Assembly: GCF_900111865.1 (NCBI RefSeq)
Contig: NZ_FOJS01000005.1
Coordinates: 1-64,000, forward strand
Origin: Parageobacillus thermantarcticus
GTDB taxonomy: Bacteria > Bacillota > Bacilli > Bacillales > Anoxybacillaceae
Length of the DNA: 64,000 nucleotides
Direction of reading: 5' to 3'
In this document: positions 1 through 7,527 of the stretch, piece after piece
Numbering within the stretch: position 1 is the first letter of the stretch
Layout: every line of letters starts with the position of its first letter
Position numbers and translations under genes: made by a program
The notes under the pieces: generated by a model
The model's database searches: none
Seen by the model: the letters and a program-made list of their open reading frames with translations, nothing else
What the model was told of the DNA's origin: nothing

Positions 1-249
1 CTGCGCACGACCAACGGAGTGGAACGGCTGAACGAGGAAATCCGCCGCAGAGAACGGGTCATCCGCATCTTTCCGAACCGGGAATCGGTGTATCGCCTCG
101 TTGGCGCCGTGTTGATCGAAATCGACGAAAAATGGATGTCAGGGCGCAAATACTTGGATATGTCCGAATATTGGCGGTGGCGGAAAATGAAAGAGCAAGG
201 AGTCCGATCGGTGAATCAGGAGGCTCCGGCGATCAAGAGAGTGGGATAA
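1..249 (+). pseudogene. IS256-family transposase, C-terminal part (cut by window edge)
   Basis: The reading frame is open from base 1 and ends at the stop at 247-249. The residues resemble the C-terminus of IS256/mutator transposases: an N-G-V-E-R-L-N-E-E-I-R-R-R stretch, then R-V-I-R-I-F-P-N and later a Y-L-D-M-S-E-Y-W run. The conserved Glu of the DDE triad would be the E in V-E-R-L-N. Only about 82 residues lie in the window, so I cannot say whether the gene is intact upstream. IS256 elements are common in thermophilic bacilli. Confidence 0.75.
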
Positions 250-460
250 CCCCTTCGCTGTGTCAAGGAGAACGTGGAATACCTCGGAAGCGAGGAGTTG
301 CCGCGAAAGCTCCTTGACACACCTGTTCCTTGACAACATGATCATTGGTCCGGGAAGACGACCGGCAGGGAGACTTGCCGGACTTACCTACCATACGTCA
401 AGCCATCAGGTCCATGTTGTCTATCAAAGGGGAATTTACACAATAATTTGGACTTGACCT
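250..460. mobile_element. Right end of the IS256-type element, non-coding
   Basis: This stretch follows the transposase stop and has no gene. It contains a perfect 12-bp inverted repeat (259-270 and 310-321, TGTGTCAAGGAG and its complement). Near 432-460 it has a TTTACACAATAATTTGGACT motif like the terminal repeats of IS256 elements, so the element probably ends around 455. The left end is outside the window. Sequence to the right is markedly more AT-rich. Confidence 0.5.
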
Positions 461-496
461 TTTATGTTTAGGTTAGCTTCAATTTTATAAAAAAGA

Positions 497-528
497 GAAC
501 ACGTATTATACATAACTAATATGTGTTC
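497..528 (-). terminator. Rho-independent terminator downstream of the MFS gene
   Basis: Twelve-base arms (497-508 and 517-528) pair with one mismatch around an 8-base loop. On the minus strand a T-rich run follows. It lies about 170 bp beyond the MFS stop and probably ends that transcript. The plus-strand side is also followed by Ts, so it could act in both directions. Confidence 0.6.
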
Positions 529-695
529 CCATTTATTTTTTAAAGCTTTTTATAATTAAGGTCTTAATAAATTTTTGAGCTCTTTTATTTTTTTACGAAA
601 GATCAAGAATTTCGATGTTGGCGTTTTTGTTGTACATAGGCTGATGATTTCATCGAAAAAGAGTGGAATTTATTTAAGATTTGATTTCTTTTTTA

Positions 696-1952
696 TTAGA
701 TTGTCTTCATAACTTTATTTGATTTATCTAGTTTATGTTTTTTAATTGTAGAATTCACAATTAAATAAACGGGTATAGAAATGACTAGTGAAATAATCGA
801 CATGATTAACCAAGCGTTTCCGATCCCATAAGAATCCGAAAAGAATCCGTTTAGCAATAAGGCTAAAATCGTTGTTCCAGCTTCTAAAGTGTTAAAAAAC
901 GAGAGCAAGGAAGACCTGTTCTCATTTTTGATATTTTGATTTAAAAACGTATATCGAATCACTTCTTCCGAAGCAGTAATGACGACATGTAACAAAAATA
1001 ACAGTAAAGCAAGTAGATAATTATCTGTTAAAACACAAACAATAATAGAAAGGGTATTGAGTACGGTACTTCCTATAAGAATATAAATTTTGTTCTCAGA
1101 AAGGGATGATATTTTTCTCGATAAATAAGCACCTAAAATACTACAGAGGTTCAGACCAATCCATATATATCCTGTTTTGACATCTTTTGTTCCATTTTGA
1201 AAAAAGAGTTGCCATTGATTACCTGGTCCACTAACAATGAATGATAAAGGTAAAAAGGATAGGCAGATTAGAAAAAATGTTTTATCATTTCTTAAAAAAC
1301 AAATCCCTTCTTTTGTTGTTTCTTTCAACATGTTAAAACTTCGACCAATGCTTGTTGAGTGGGATTTTTCTTCTAAATTCCTTTTAGGCTCTTTCATTTT
1401 AAATATCACAATAACCATAGAACTCATTAACAATATAATCCCCGCTAAAATAGGATAACTCAAATCCATATTGCCCAAGACTTGCGCTCCAAAATATCCA
1501 CTCACTAAGTTAACTGTCGTGCCAGCCATACTATTCATTGAAAAGATTTTGTCAAAAGTAAACTTTTCATCTATGTCTGAAATACTGTCTATCATCCAAG
1601 AATCTAACGTACTTGATTTTAATGATTCCCCTATTGCAGTAAAGATGGCTCCTAAAATTAAAAATGCAATATTCCCCCAGTCTAGAAATAGAAAAAGTAA
1701 ACCGATGCTTCTAATCACACAACTACCAATCATGGCGTTCTTCCTACCAAACGTATCAGCAATGATACCAGAAGGAGTTTCAGTTAAAAAACTAACGATC
1801 CAAAAAATTGATAAAAAAGTGTTAATTTCTGCATAACTGTAATGCAGTGATTGCATATATAAATATATTGTTGCACTAAACACAGCTATACCCATACCAT
1901 ATAAAATATTAATGATATAGTACGTGTTTATTATATTCTTAATCTCTTTCAT
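696..1952 (-). CDS. MFS-family exporter, 418 aa
   Basis: A polytopic membrane protein with about 12 hydrophobic segments. After the second segment it has an MFS-type loop (G-I-I-A-D-T-F-G-R-K, about residues 63-72), the family's A-motif position. The length of 418 residues is usual for a drug/metabolite:H+ antiporter. Its ATG overlaps the stop of the upstream arginase-like gene (ATGA), so the two were translated together. In this context (peptide gene, arginase-fold enzyme, exporter) it may export a modified peptide or metabolite; that is inference. The AT-rich codon use matches the neighbouring accessory genes, not the core genome. Confidence 0.8.
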   Translation of the reverse strand: MKEIKNIINTYYIINILYGMGIAVFSATIYLYMQSLHYSYAEINTFLSIFWIVSFLTETPSGIIADTFGRKNAMIGSCVIRSIGLLFLFLDWGNIAFLILGAIFTAIGESLKSSTLDSWMIDSISDIDEKFTFDKIFSMNSMAGTTVNLVSGYFGAQVLGNMDLSYPILAGIILLMSSMVIVIFKMKEPKRNLEEKSHSTSIGRSFNMLKETTKEGICFLRNDKTFFLICLSFLPLSFIVSGPGNQWQLFFQNGTKDVKTGYIWIGLNLCSILGAYLSRKISSLSENKIYILIGSTVLNTLSIIVCVLTDNYLLALLLFLLHVVITASEEVIRYTFLNQNIKNENRSSLLSFFNTLEAGTTILALLLNGFFSDSYGIGNAWLIMSIISLVISIPVYLIVNSTIKKHKLDKSNKVMKTI

Positions 1953-2437
1953 TTTTTATCCATCACTCCTACTAAAAGATCTAATATGGCATGGGTAACT
2001 GTTGAAGCTCCTATCCTATTTCCCCAATCATACATTTTATTATATTCCACAATATCGAGACCAATAACATTGGTATTATTTACAAATAATTTAATAAAAA
2101 CTAAAAAATCTTTATAGAGCCATCCGTTTGGTACAGGATAACCTACGCTTGGAACAATACTTGGGTCAAATACATCAACATCAAACGTAATATAGGTAGG
2201 AAGGGTTGGATCTATAGGGATATTTTTAAATGATTTTCCAAATAAGATTGTTAGTTTATCACTCTTCATATCCCATTTATCTTGTGGACCTCTAATGCCT
2301 AATTGATAGATATGATGTATTTTTTCTTCCTGTATAAGATTTTTCATAAAGCTACCATGTTCAATAATATCCCAACGGTTAATTCCTAAATCAGAATGGG
2401 CATCTACTTGTATAATTTGTATCTTTTCATAATTGAT
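1949..2437 (-). pseudogene. Arginase/agmatinase-fold hydrolase, 3' part, interrupted by IS3-type element
   Basis: The open frame runs from the IS junction to a stop at 1949, about 162 residues. It has two ureohydrolase metal-site motifs: D-A-H-S-D-L-G near the junction and F-D-V-D-V-F-D-P-S further on, plus L-D-I-V-E-Y-N near the C-terminus. The family is about 300 residues long, so the N-terminal half is missing. An internal ATG at 2347 could start only a non-functional fragment. On the far side of the IS (3731-3803, minus) a short frame reads I-L-V-S-V-G-C-L-G-L-T-L-P, which resembles the glycine loop before the D-A-H motif. This supports insertion into the gene but lacks the usual metal-binding His. 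Family members hydrolyse guanidino compounds; the substrate here is unknown. Confidence 0.75.
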
Positions 2438-2513
2438 GTTAGTCTAAAAAGTGGACACAGAGAACAGAGAGATTATAATAAACTTAATTACAATCGGTTC
2501 GAGGTGTCTAATC

Positions 2514-2804
2514 ATGAAAAAGAGAACATTTGATCAAGAATACAAGATTCAAGCCGTTGAGTTATGCTTGGAGGGGGACAAGTCCATCGCCCAAGTGGCA
2601 AAAGAATTAGGATTGGCATACAACACTCTTCACCGTTGGGTCAAAGAATACAAAGAAAGCAATGGCACAAGCTTTGTAGGTTCAGGAAACATCAAGCCAC
2701 AAAATCAAGAAATCATCGAGCTACGCCGTCGCAATCAAGAGCTGGAAGAGGAATTAGCGATTTTTAAAAAGGCGTTAGGCATCTTCACCAGAAACCAGAA
2801 GTAA
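2514..2804 (+). CDS. IS3-family transposase OrfA, 96 aa
   Basis: Starts at the ATG in the M-K-K-R-T-F-D-Q-E-Y context with a GAGGTG ribosome site 7-8 bases upstream. Residues about 10-45 form the helix-turn-helix of OrfA proteins (A-V-E-L-C ... S-I-A-Q-V-A-K-E-L-G ... L-H-R-W-V-K-E-Y). A C-terminal leucine-zipper-like coiled coil (L-R-R-R-N-Q-E-L-E-E-E-L) follows, and K-K-A-L-G-I-F closes it. OrfA binds the terminal repeats; in IS3 elements a -1 frameshift joins it to OrfB. Confidence 0.85.
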   Translation: MKKRTFDQEYKIQAVELCLEGDKSIAQVAKELGLAYNTLHRWVKEYKESNGTSFVGSGNIKPQNQEIIELRRRNQELEEELAIFKKALGIFTRNQK

Positions 2805-2845
2805 TTTACGCGTTCATTTTTCAACATCGAAATGAATTTCTTGTT

Positions 2846-3684
2846 GTGAAGATGTGCCAAGTTCTCGGTGTTTCTAAAAGTGGATATTATGCATGGCTGA
2901 AACGCCCAAAAAGCAACCAAAAAGAGAAAAAAGAACAACTGACCCAACAGATTCGGAACGAGTATCTCAAGTCACGCAAGATTTACGGAAGTCCGAAAAT
3001 TACGCAAGAACTACGCAAACAAGGAATTCGTGTGTCTCAAAAGACAGTCGCTCGTATCATATGAGCGAAGAAGGATTGAGATCAATTACGGTGCGTAAAT
3101 ACAAGGCAACGACCAATAGTAATCACCCTTACAACGTGTATGCGAATCTGTTGGAACAGAATTTCCAAGCAACGGCTCCAAATGAAGTATGGATGGCCGA
3201 TATCACGTACATTCCTACTGATGAAGGATGGTTGTATTTAGCGAGCATCATGGATTTATATACACGCAAGATTGTAGGATGGTATATCGATACACGAATG
3301 ACCAAAGAGTTAGTCATCAAAGCCTTACAACGAGCGTTAAACAACGAGAAACCAACAGGAAGAGTGATTCACCACTCGGATCGTGGAAGCCAGTATGCGT
3401 CGAATGGTTATCAACAACTGTTACAAGAGCATCATTTCCAAGTCAGTATGTCGAGACGTGGGAACTGTTACGACAACGCTTGTATGGAGTCGTTTCATAG
3501 CTTAATCAAGAAAGAATGTATCTATCCCAATCGATTCCGTACGCGAAAAGAAGCGAAACAAGCCATTTTTGAGTACATCGAATGCTTCTACAACCGAAAA
3601 AGGAGTCATTCCGCTCTTGAATATGTATCGCCATGTGAATTTGAGGCTGCTTACTACGCTAACCAGAGAAAAGTAGCTGCCTAA
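2846..3684 (+). pseudogene. IS3-family transposase OrfB (DDE integrase core), frameshifted
   Basis: The N-terminal part (HTH_21-like, V-L-G-V-S-K-S-G-Y-Y-A-W) reads from 2846 and ends at a stop at 3062-3064 after T-V-A-R-I-I. The rest continues in another frame (M-S-E-E-G-L-R-S) to 3684. An extra AT in ATCATATGAGC explains the shift. The catalytic core is otherwise complete: Asp in W-M-A-D-I-T-Y, Asp in H-H-S-D-R-G-S-Q-Y, Glu in C-M-E-S-F-H-S-L-I-K-K-E. Without the 2-base insertion this would be a normal OrfB. Confidence 0.8.
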
Positions 3685-3834
3685 GTTCAGCTATTTCTCT
3701 CTGTTTAACGTGTCCATTTTCTTGACATAATACCATCTTTTGTAAAAGAAATAAAGGTAGAGTGAGACCTAAACATCCAACAGAAACTAAAATTCTTTCC
3801 ATGTTTAAGAAAAAGTAATTTTTTAGAAGGTGTA

Positions 3835-3966
3835 TTACATGGATTTCACATGCAAATCTAAACCACCAAATGTGCTAACCTGTTGATCATCTACACCTTC
3901 ACATGTGATTGTAATTTTATTTCCCTTATCATCTACGTCATGAACTTCAAAATAGATTTTCTCCAT
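3835..3966 (-). CDS. Small acidic peptide, 43 aa (possible RiPP precursor or accessory peptide)
   Basis: ATG at 3964-3966 is preceded by a strong AGGAGG site about 7 bases away; the frame ends at TAA 3835-3837. It begins M-E-K-I-Y-F-E-V-H-D-V-D-D and ends F-G-G-L-D-L-H-V-K-S-M, with a single Cys (residue 22) and no Arg. The protein is acidic and has no membrane segment or signal peptide. It lies between the 83-aa gene and the arginase-like remnant on the same strand. The size, strong ribosome site and position beside an enzyme and an exporter suggest a substrate peptide, but I know no homolog. Confidence 0.6.
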   Translation of the reverse strand: MEKIYFEVHDVDDKGNKITITCEGVDDQQVSTFGGLDLHVKSM

Positions 3967-4016
3967 ATGATTTCCTCCTATTTATTAATTCTGAATAGTT
4001 TTGTATATGGATATTT

Positions 4017-4268
4017 TTAACTATCACCATCAAGATAGTGGAAATATTCATGATAAAGATTGCCCATTTCACTACATATTCCCCTATTGTTAGTAATCAC
4101 CCCAAAAAAATCATCGATTGGAATCTCGAACAACTGATAATTATGATTTTTTGGTAGCGATTCCAACTTATTGATTGCTTTTTCTTGTGATGAATAAGCA
4201 GCGATAGGAAAGAAATTCGGAAAACCTCTGTCGTGATCTGCGATGAAGATCATCCAAATGGAGTTCAT
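4017..4268 (-). CDS. Unknown protein, 83 aa
   Basis: Starts with M-N-S-I-W-M-I-F-I-A behind a near-perfect AGGAGG site, 6 bases from the ATG. It has no membrane segment. A central segment reads S-S-Q-E-K-A-I-N-K-L-E-S-L-P, then Y-Q-L-F-E-I-P-I-D, a pattern seen in small soluble alpha/beta proteins of unknown role. It is the first gene of the minus-strand cassette, 50 bp upstream of the 43-aa peptide. Immunity, leader binding or regulation are all possible; nothing in the sequence decides. Confidence 0.65.
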   Translation of the reverse strand: MNSIWMIFIADHDRGFPNFFPIAAYSSQEKAINKLESLPKNHNYQLFEIPIDDFFGVITNNRGICSEMGNLYHEYFHYLDGDS

Positions 4269-4515
4269 GTCTTACCTCCTAATTGCCGCAACCTAAGTCT
4301 GGTGGCATTATCTAGCCCTTTCGCTTAATAAAAAGGATATCTGATGTAACACCCACAAATTTTATGCACAATTCATATAAAAAGTCTACTATCTTGAAAA
4401 TCAGATACATTTCCCAACGAATTAAAAACTGTATTCACTATATAAAGCTTGAAAATATACAAAAATATATAATTTTTGAAAATTTTGTTAAATAAGAGTA
4501 TTCTTTATTCCAAAT

Positions 4516-4533
4516 TTAACAATAACTTGTTAA
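4516..4533. promoter_or_regulatory. Candidate operator: perfect 7-4-7 palindrome
   Basis: TTAACAA-TAAC-TTGTTAA is a perfect inverted repeat immediately before a TATACT box. The layout suits a dimeric repressor or activator of the RiPP operon. No regulator gene is present in the cluster, so the cognate protein would be encoded elsewhere. Confidence 0.4.
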
Positions 4534-4542
4534 TATATACTT

Positions 4543-4579
4543 GTAAATCCTATCCTTTTAACAAAGGATAGGAATTTAC
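4543..4579 (+). ncRNA. 5'-leader stem-loop just upstream of the precursor ribosome site
   Basis: CCTATCCTTT (4549-4558) pairs with AAAGGATAGG (4563-4572) around a 4-base loop. An outer GTAAAT/ATTTAC pairing is separated by a one-base bulge. No T-run follows, so it is not a terminator. It ends about 12 bases before the GGGAGGGG ribosome site and would probably protect the 5' end of the precursor mRNA. Confidence 0.6.
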
Positions 4580-4604
4580 GAAAATTTAAGGGAGGGGTGA
4601 TAAA

Positions 4605-4751
4605 ATGAAAGAAGTAAAACCTGATGGCGTTTGGATGTGCACTCTCAAATGTGCTGCACCTTGCCTAGGGGTTTGCGCAATTGACACTACTAGCCCAATT
4701 ATGGATGCAGTAGGAACAACATCAGGATATGCTAGTGGATATGATTCATAA
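4605..4751 (+). CDS. Putative sactipeptide-type RiPP precursor, 48 aa, four evenly spaced Cys
   Basis: ATG at 4605 follows a strong GGGAGGGG site and stops at 4749-4751. The peptide has a very short possible leader (M-K-E-V-K-P-D-G). Then comes W-M-C-T-L-K-C-A-A-P-C-L-G-V-C, with Cys at 12, 16, 20 and 24, each exactly four apart. A Cys-free C-terminal half is rich in Thr, Ser, Gly and Asp and ends S-G-Y-A-S-G-Y-D-S. This split (Cys-rich N half, acceptor-rich C half, short leader) is the layout of thurincin H-type sactipeptides, where radical SAM enzymes join each Cys sulfur to an alpha carbon in the other half. Two radical SAM genes follow directly. No lanthipeptide enzyme is nearby. The bridge pattern and activity are inference. 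Confidence 0.85.
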   Translation: MKEVKPDGVWMCTLKCAAPCLGVCAIDTTSPIMDAVGTTSGYASGYDS

Positions 4752-4799
4752 AAAATCTTCTTAGTTGAGATAGGCAAGTGGATTAAGGCGGTGAATATT

Positions 4800-4834
4800 G
4801 GAAAAGTCATCCTTAATGATAGGATGACTTTTCC
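4800..4834 (+). terminator. Strong hairpin between precursor and enzyme genes (partial terminator or processing site)
   Basis: A perfect 14-bp stem (4800-4813 with 4821-4834) encloses a 7-base loop. The 3' arm ends CTTTTCC with only a weak T-run, so some read-through is expected. Such a hairpin right after a precursor gene typically gives much more precursor mRNA than enzyme mRNA. Confidence 0.7.
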
Positions 4835-4852
4835 CCAAATATTTATGAAAGG

Positions 4853-6226
4853 ATGAGTATTTTGGAAAAAAGAGGTTTTTACTTTAGCACAATGAATAAT
4901 TCTTATTTTTATGATGATACGACAGGGAATGTAAGTGTTGTAGATAAGGTTCCTAATAAGAGAGTAGTGTTTGGTAAGCAACGTTATGAGTTTAAAGCAG
5001 CGAACAGAGAAGAAATAGAAAAATTTATTCATGAAAACGGATTTAGACAATTAATACTGATTGTAACCGAAAATTGCAATCTAAGATGCAAATACTGCGT
5101 GTACTCAGGAAACTATGAAAACAGCAGGACACATAATTACTTTAAAATGGACTCTTCCATCGCTAAAGAAGCTGTATTTAAGTATTTATCTAGTATTTCT
5201 AACATAAAGAAAAAGAAGCCGTTTTTGATACCTATAATTGGTTTTTACGGTGGGGAACCTTTATTAAATTATGCACTGATCAAAGAAATTGTTACTTACT
5301 CTAAGCAAATATACAACGGGAAAATTTATTTTAATATGACAACCAATGCTACCTTATTAGATGAAGAAAAAATAGAATTTTTGGTACACAACAATTTTCT
5401 TCTATCTATTAGTTTAAATGGGTATAAGGAAGAAAATGATAGAATGAGAGTTTATGCCAACAACAAAGGTACGTTTGATGACGTTATGGAAAAAATACGC
5501 TATATAAAAACTAAATATCCCGATTACTATAGAACGAACTGCCAGATAATAGGGGTTTATGATGTAGGAACGGATTTGCATAAACTTCGAGAATTTTACT
5601 CCACGAATGAACTAGTAAAAAACAAATTGACTATGCTTTTGCAGGTATCCGATGTATGTACAGATTGGTACGACCAATATTCAGATGATCAGAAAAACAA
5701 CTTTAAGAAACAATTGGAAGAATTAAAACAAATATTTATCAAAAAAGTCATGAATGGAGAAAAACTCGATCCAGTGCTAAGATTGCTTTTTGCTCTTCCG
5801 TTATATGAAGTAATAAATAGACCTCTAAACGTATCCATACAAGAGTTAAGACCTTCTTTTTTGCCTTTTACAGGTACATGTGTGCCAGGCACAAAAATTG
5901 CCGTAGACACTAAAGGAATATTGCATAGTTGCGAAAAGGTAAATGATAAAATGCCTATAGGAACCACAAAAAAATGGATAGATTTTGAAAAAATAACAGA
6001 AACTCTTGACAGATATAACAAACACGTCGGTCCAGGCTGTATTAATTGCCCTATACAAAGATTTTGCCCAACATGCTATCGAGTCCTTCTAACAGCTCAA
6101 GGAGAATTTAACAGAAAACAGATGAAGCCTTGTCAAAAATTAATTGAAGAAAAGCAAAGAATATTTGAACTTGCCTATACCCTTATGGAGAAAAACGTCA
6201 ATTTGGGCAACATCTTAGAAAGATAA
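4853..6226 (+). CDS. Radical SAM/SPASM peptide maturase 1, about 457 aa
   Basis: The radical SAM cluster motif C-N-L-R-C-K-Y-C lies at residues 75-82 (C75, C79, C82), followed by G-F-Y-G-G-E-P-L-L as the SAM-binding GGE motif. The C-terminal SPASM region has C-V-P-G-T, H-S-C-E-K and then C-I-N-C-P-I-Q-R-F-C-P-T-C, the Cys set for auxiliary 4Fe-4S clusters. The first 70 residues could hold a peptide-recognition domain. Such enzymes form thioether (sactionine or ranthionine) links on RiPP precursors. The start is either ATG 4853 or TTG 4862; the TTG has better spacing from AAAGGA. It is likely the main bridge-forming enzyme for the 48-aa peptide; which of the two maturases makes the links cannot be told from sequence. 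Confidence 0.85.
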   Translation: MSILEKRGFYFSTMNNSYFYDDTTGNVSVVDKVPNKRVVFGKQRYEFKAANREEIEKFIHENGFRQLILIVTENCNLRCKYCVYSGNYENSRTHNYFKMDSSIAKEAVFKYLSSISNIKKKKPFLIPIIGFYGGEPLLNYALIKEIVTYSKQIYNGKIYFNMTTNATLLDEEKIEFLVHNNFLLSISLNGYKEENDRMRVYANNKGTFDDVMEKIRYIKTKYPDYYRTNCQIIGVYDVGTDLHKLREFYSTNELVKNKLTMLLQVSDVCTDWYDQYSDDQKNNFKKQLEELKQIFIKKVMNGEKLDPVLRLLFALPLYEVINRPLNVSIQELRPSFLPFTGTCVPGTKIAVDTKGILHSCEKVNDKMPIGTTKKWIDFEKITETLDRYNKHVGPGCINCPIQRFCPTCYRVLLTAQGEFNRKQMKPCQKLIEEKQRIFELAYTLMEKNVNLGNILER

Positions 6227-6258
6227 TACATGAATTACATAGAAAGGAGAAGAAAAAG

Positions 6259-7482
6259 GTGAAAGAATATTTTAATTTATACCCACATTGTGTGCCTATA
6301 AATGGAAAATTGGGCACTACCTTATACGATTTTAAAAATAACACTATATATCATCTGCAGTCAAAAGAAAGCCTAATTTTAAGAGGAATATCTAGGGGAG
6401 AGAGAATATCTAAACTAAAAGAAACGCATGGAGCTAAGAATGTAGAAAACCTTTTAAATTTATTAACAGAGAAAAAAATTGGAGAATACGGTGACACTTT
6501 TGTTCCAAGAGAGCCATATAGAAAGGGAAGTTTGAAAGCCTTGCAATTAGACGAAAATATTCCTTTATTAAATTGTTTCATAGAGCTTCCCTGCAGTTGT
6601 CCCAAAAACTGCAGTCATTGTTATAGTCCGAAAATTAATGGGTGCTTTGCATGTAAGAAGGTTGCCAATAACTATGTTTTAAGCAACAGAGATTTAGGTT
6701 TCTATTACAACCTCGTAAGAGACATTATTTCTTTAGGATTTTCAAATATTTATTTTCATGGAGGAGATCCTTTAACCAATTGGGGTGTTACCAAAGAAAT
6801 TCTTCAGTTCAGTTCTATATTAAAACTTTCCAATCAAAAATTATATTTGCTTACCAATGGGGAAATGTTAAATGAAGAAAGAGCCGACTTTTTAATCCAA
6901 TTTAATATCGTTCCAATCATTTTATTTGATTATACAACAGATAGTATCGATTTGAAAACGATAGAAGAGATTTCTCATTACTTCAAAGAACATGTCAATC
7001 AGATCATATTCAATGTAGTAACAAGCAGGAATAATGTAAAAAAATTAAATTGTTTAAAACAACAACTAAGTGAATTAGGAATAGCCAATATCATTCCTAG
7101 CATAGTTATAAACGGAAAAGAAGAATCCATTTTATATCATGAAGAATTACCAACATTTGGGTGCGACATTAACAGCTTTTCTTATCTTGGAATATATCAT
7201 CCTTGTTTAACAGGCAGCTTAGCAATCACTTCCGATAAAAAAGTGGTTCCGTGTCCAAGATTAGAATCGGAAGTGCTGATGGATCTTAAAGAACATAACA
7301 GTCTGCTTGATTTGTTTGACAGAAAAGAAGAAGTCCTGAAATATTGGAAGCTTTCATTGGAAAATATTGAACCTTGTGGTACTTGCGAATTTAAACGAAT
7401 GTGTATGGATTGCAGAGCCGCAGAGGTTGCTTTTTCTAACAGTTTAACCCAAAAATCTCTTTGTTCTTATACGGGTTTATAA
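6259..7482 (+). CDS. Radical SAM/SPASM peptide maturase 2, 407 aa
   Basis: GTG start with AAAGGAG ten bases upstream. The N-terminal ~85 residues (H-C-V-P-I-N-G-K-L-G and following) precede the core and resemble the leader-binding N-domains of some SPASM peptide maturases. The cluster motif is C-P-K-N-C-S-H-C (C114, C118, C121), with an extra Cys at 112 and C-F-A-C at 129-132. The SAM-binding motif is F-H-G-G-D-P-L, with Asp in place of the common Glu. The SPASM-like end carries C-G-T-C-E-F-K-R-M-C-M-D-C. It differs clearly from maturase 1, so the two probably do different jobs (two Cys sets, or linkage plus another modification), as in the two-enzyme thuricin CD pathway. It starts 33 bp after the first enzyme gene. 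Confidence 0.85.
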   Translation: MKEYFNLYPHCVPINGKLGTTLYDFKNNTIYHLQSKESLILRGISRGERISKLKETHGAKNVENLLNLLTEKKIGEYGDTFVPREPYRKGSLKALQLDENIPLLNCFIELPCSCPKNCSHCYSPKINGCFACKKVANNYVLSNRDLGFYYNLVRDIISLGFSNIYFHGGDPLTNWGVTKEILQFSSILKLSNQKLYLLTNGEMLNEERADFLIQFNIVPIILFDYTTDSIDLKTIEEISHYFKEHVNQIIFNVVTSRNNVKKLNCLKQQLSELGIANIIPSIVINGKEESILYHEELPTFGCDINSFSYLGIYHPCLTGSLAITSDKKVVPCPRLESEVLMDLKEHNSLLDLFDRKEEVLKYWKLSLENIEPCGTCEFKRMCMDCRAAEVAFSNSLTQKSLCSYTGL

Positions 7483-7527
7483 TAAGGATAATTAAAAGCC
7501 AAGAAGTAGAATGTAGGAGGGAAACAA

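Larger units (their letters stand above)
2439..3730 (+). mobile_element. IS3-family (IS150-like) insertion sequence
   Basis: About 1.29 kb with two consecutive transposase reading frames. The ends are imperfect inverted repeats: the left end and the complement of the right end share TTA, then GTGGACAC/ATGGACAC, then AACAGAGAGA. The exact last bases are uncertain by 2-3 bp. It sits inside the arginase-like gene. The second frame carries a frameshift, so this copy is probably not autonomous. Confidence 0.85.
4269..4604. promoter_or_regulatory. Divergent AT-rich intergenic region between the two peptide cassettes
   Basis: A stretch of 336 bp without a gene separates the minus-strand cassette from the plus-strand RiPP operon, so it must hold both promoters. 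It is very AT-rich between 4430 and 4545. It contains the perfect palindrome at 4516-4533, a TATACT box at 4536-4541 that could be a -10 element for the plus strand, and the 5'-leader hairpin at 4543-4579. I see no clean -35/-10 pair at 17-bp spacing. Confidence 0.5.

Noticed and set aside
3835-3966. 43-aa peptide as a substrate of a peptide arginase
   Set aside because: The peptide contains no arginine, so Arg-to-Orn conversion is impossible; kept only as a candidate of unknown modification.
4586-5050. 154-codon minus-strand frame opposite the precursor and first maturase
   Set aside because: It overlaps two well-supported plus-strand genes, has no ribosome site and its composition is that of a shadow frame.
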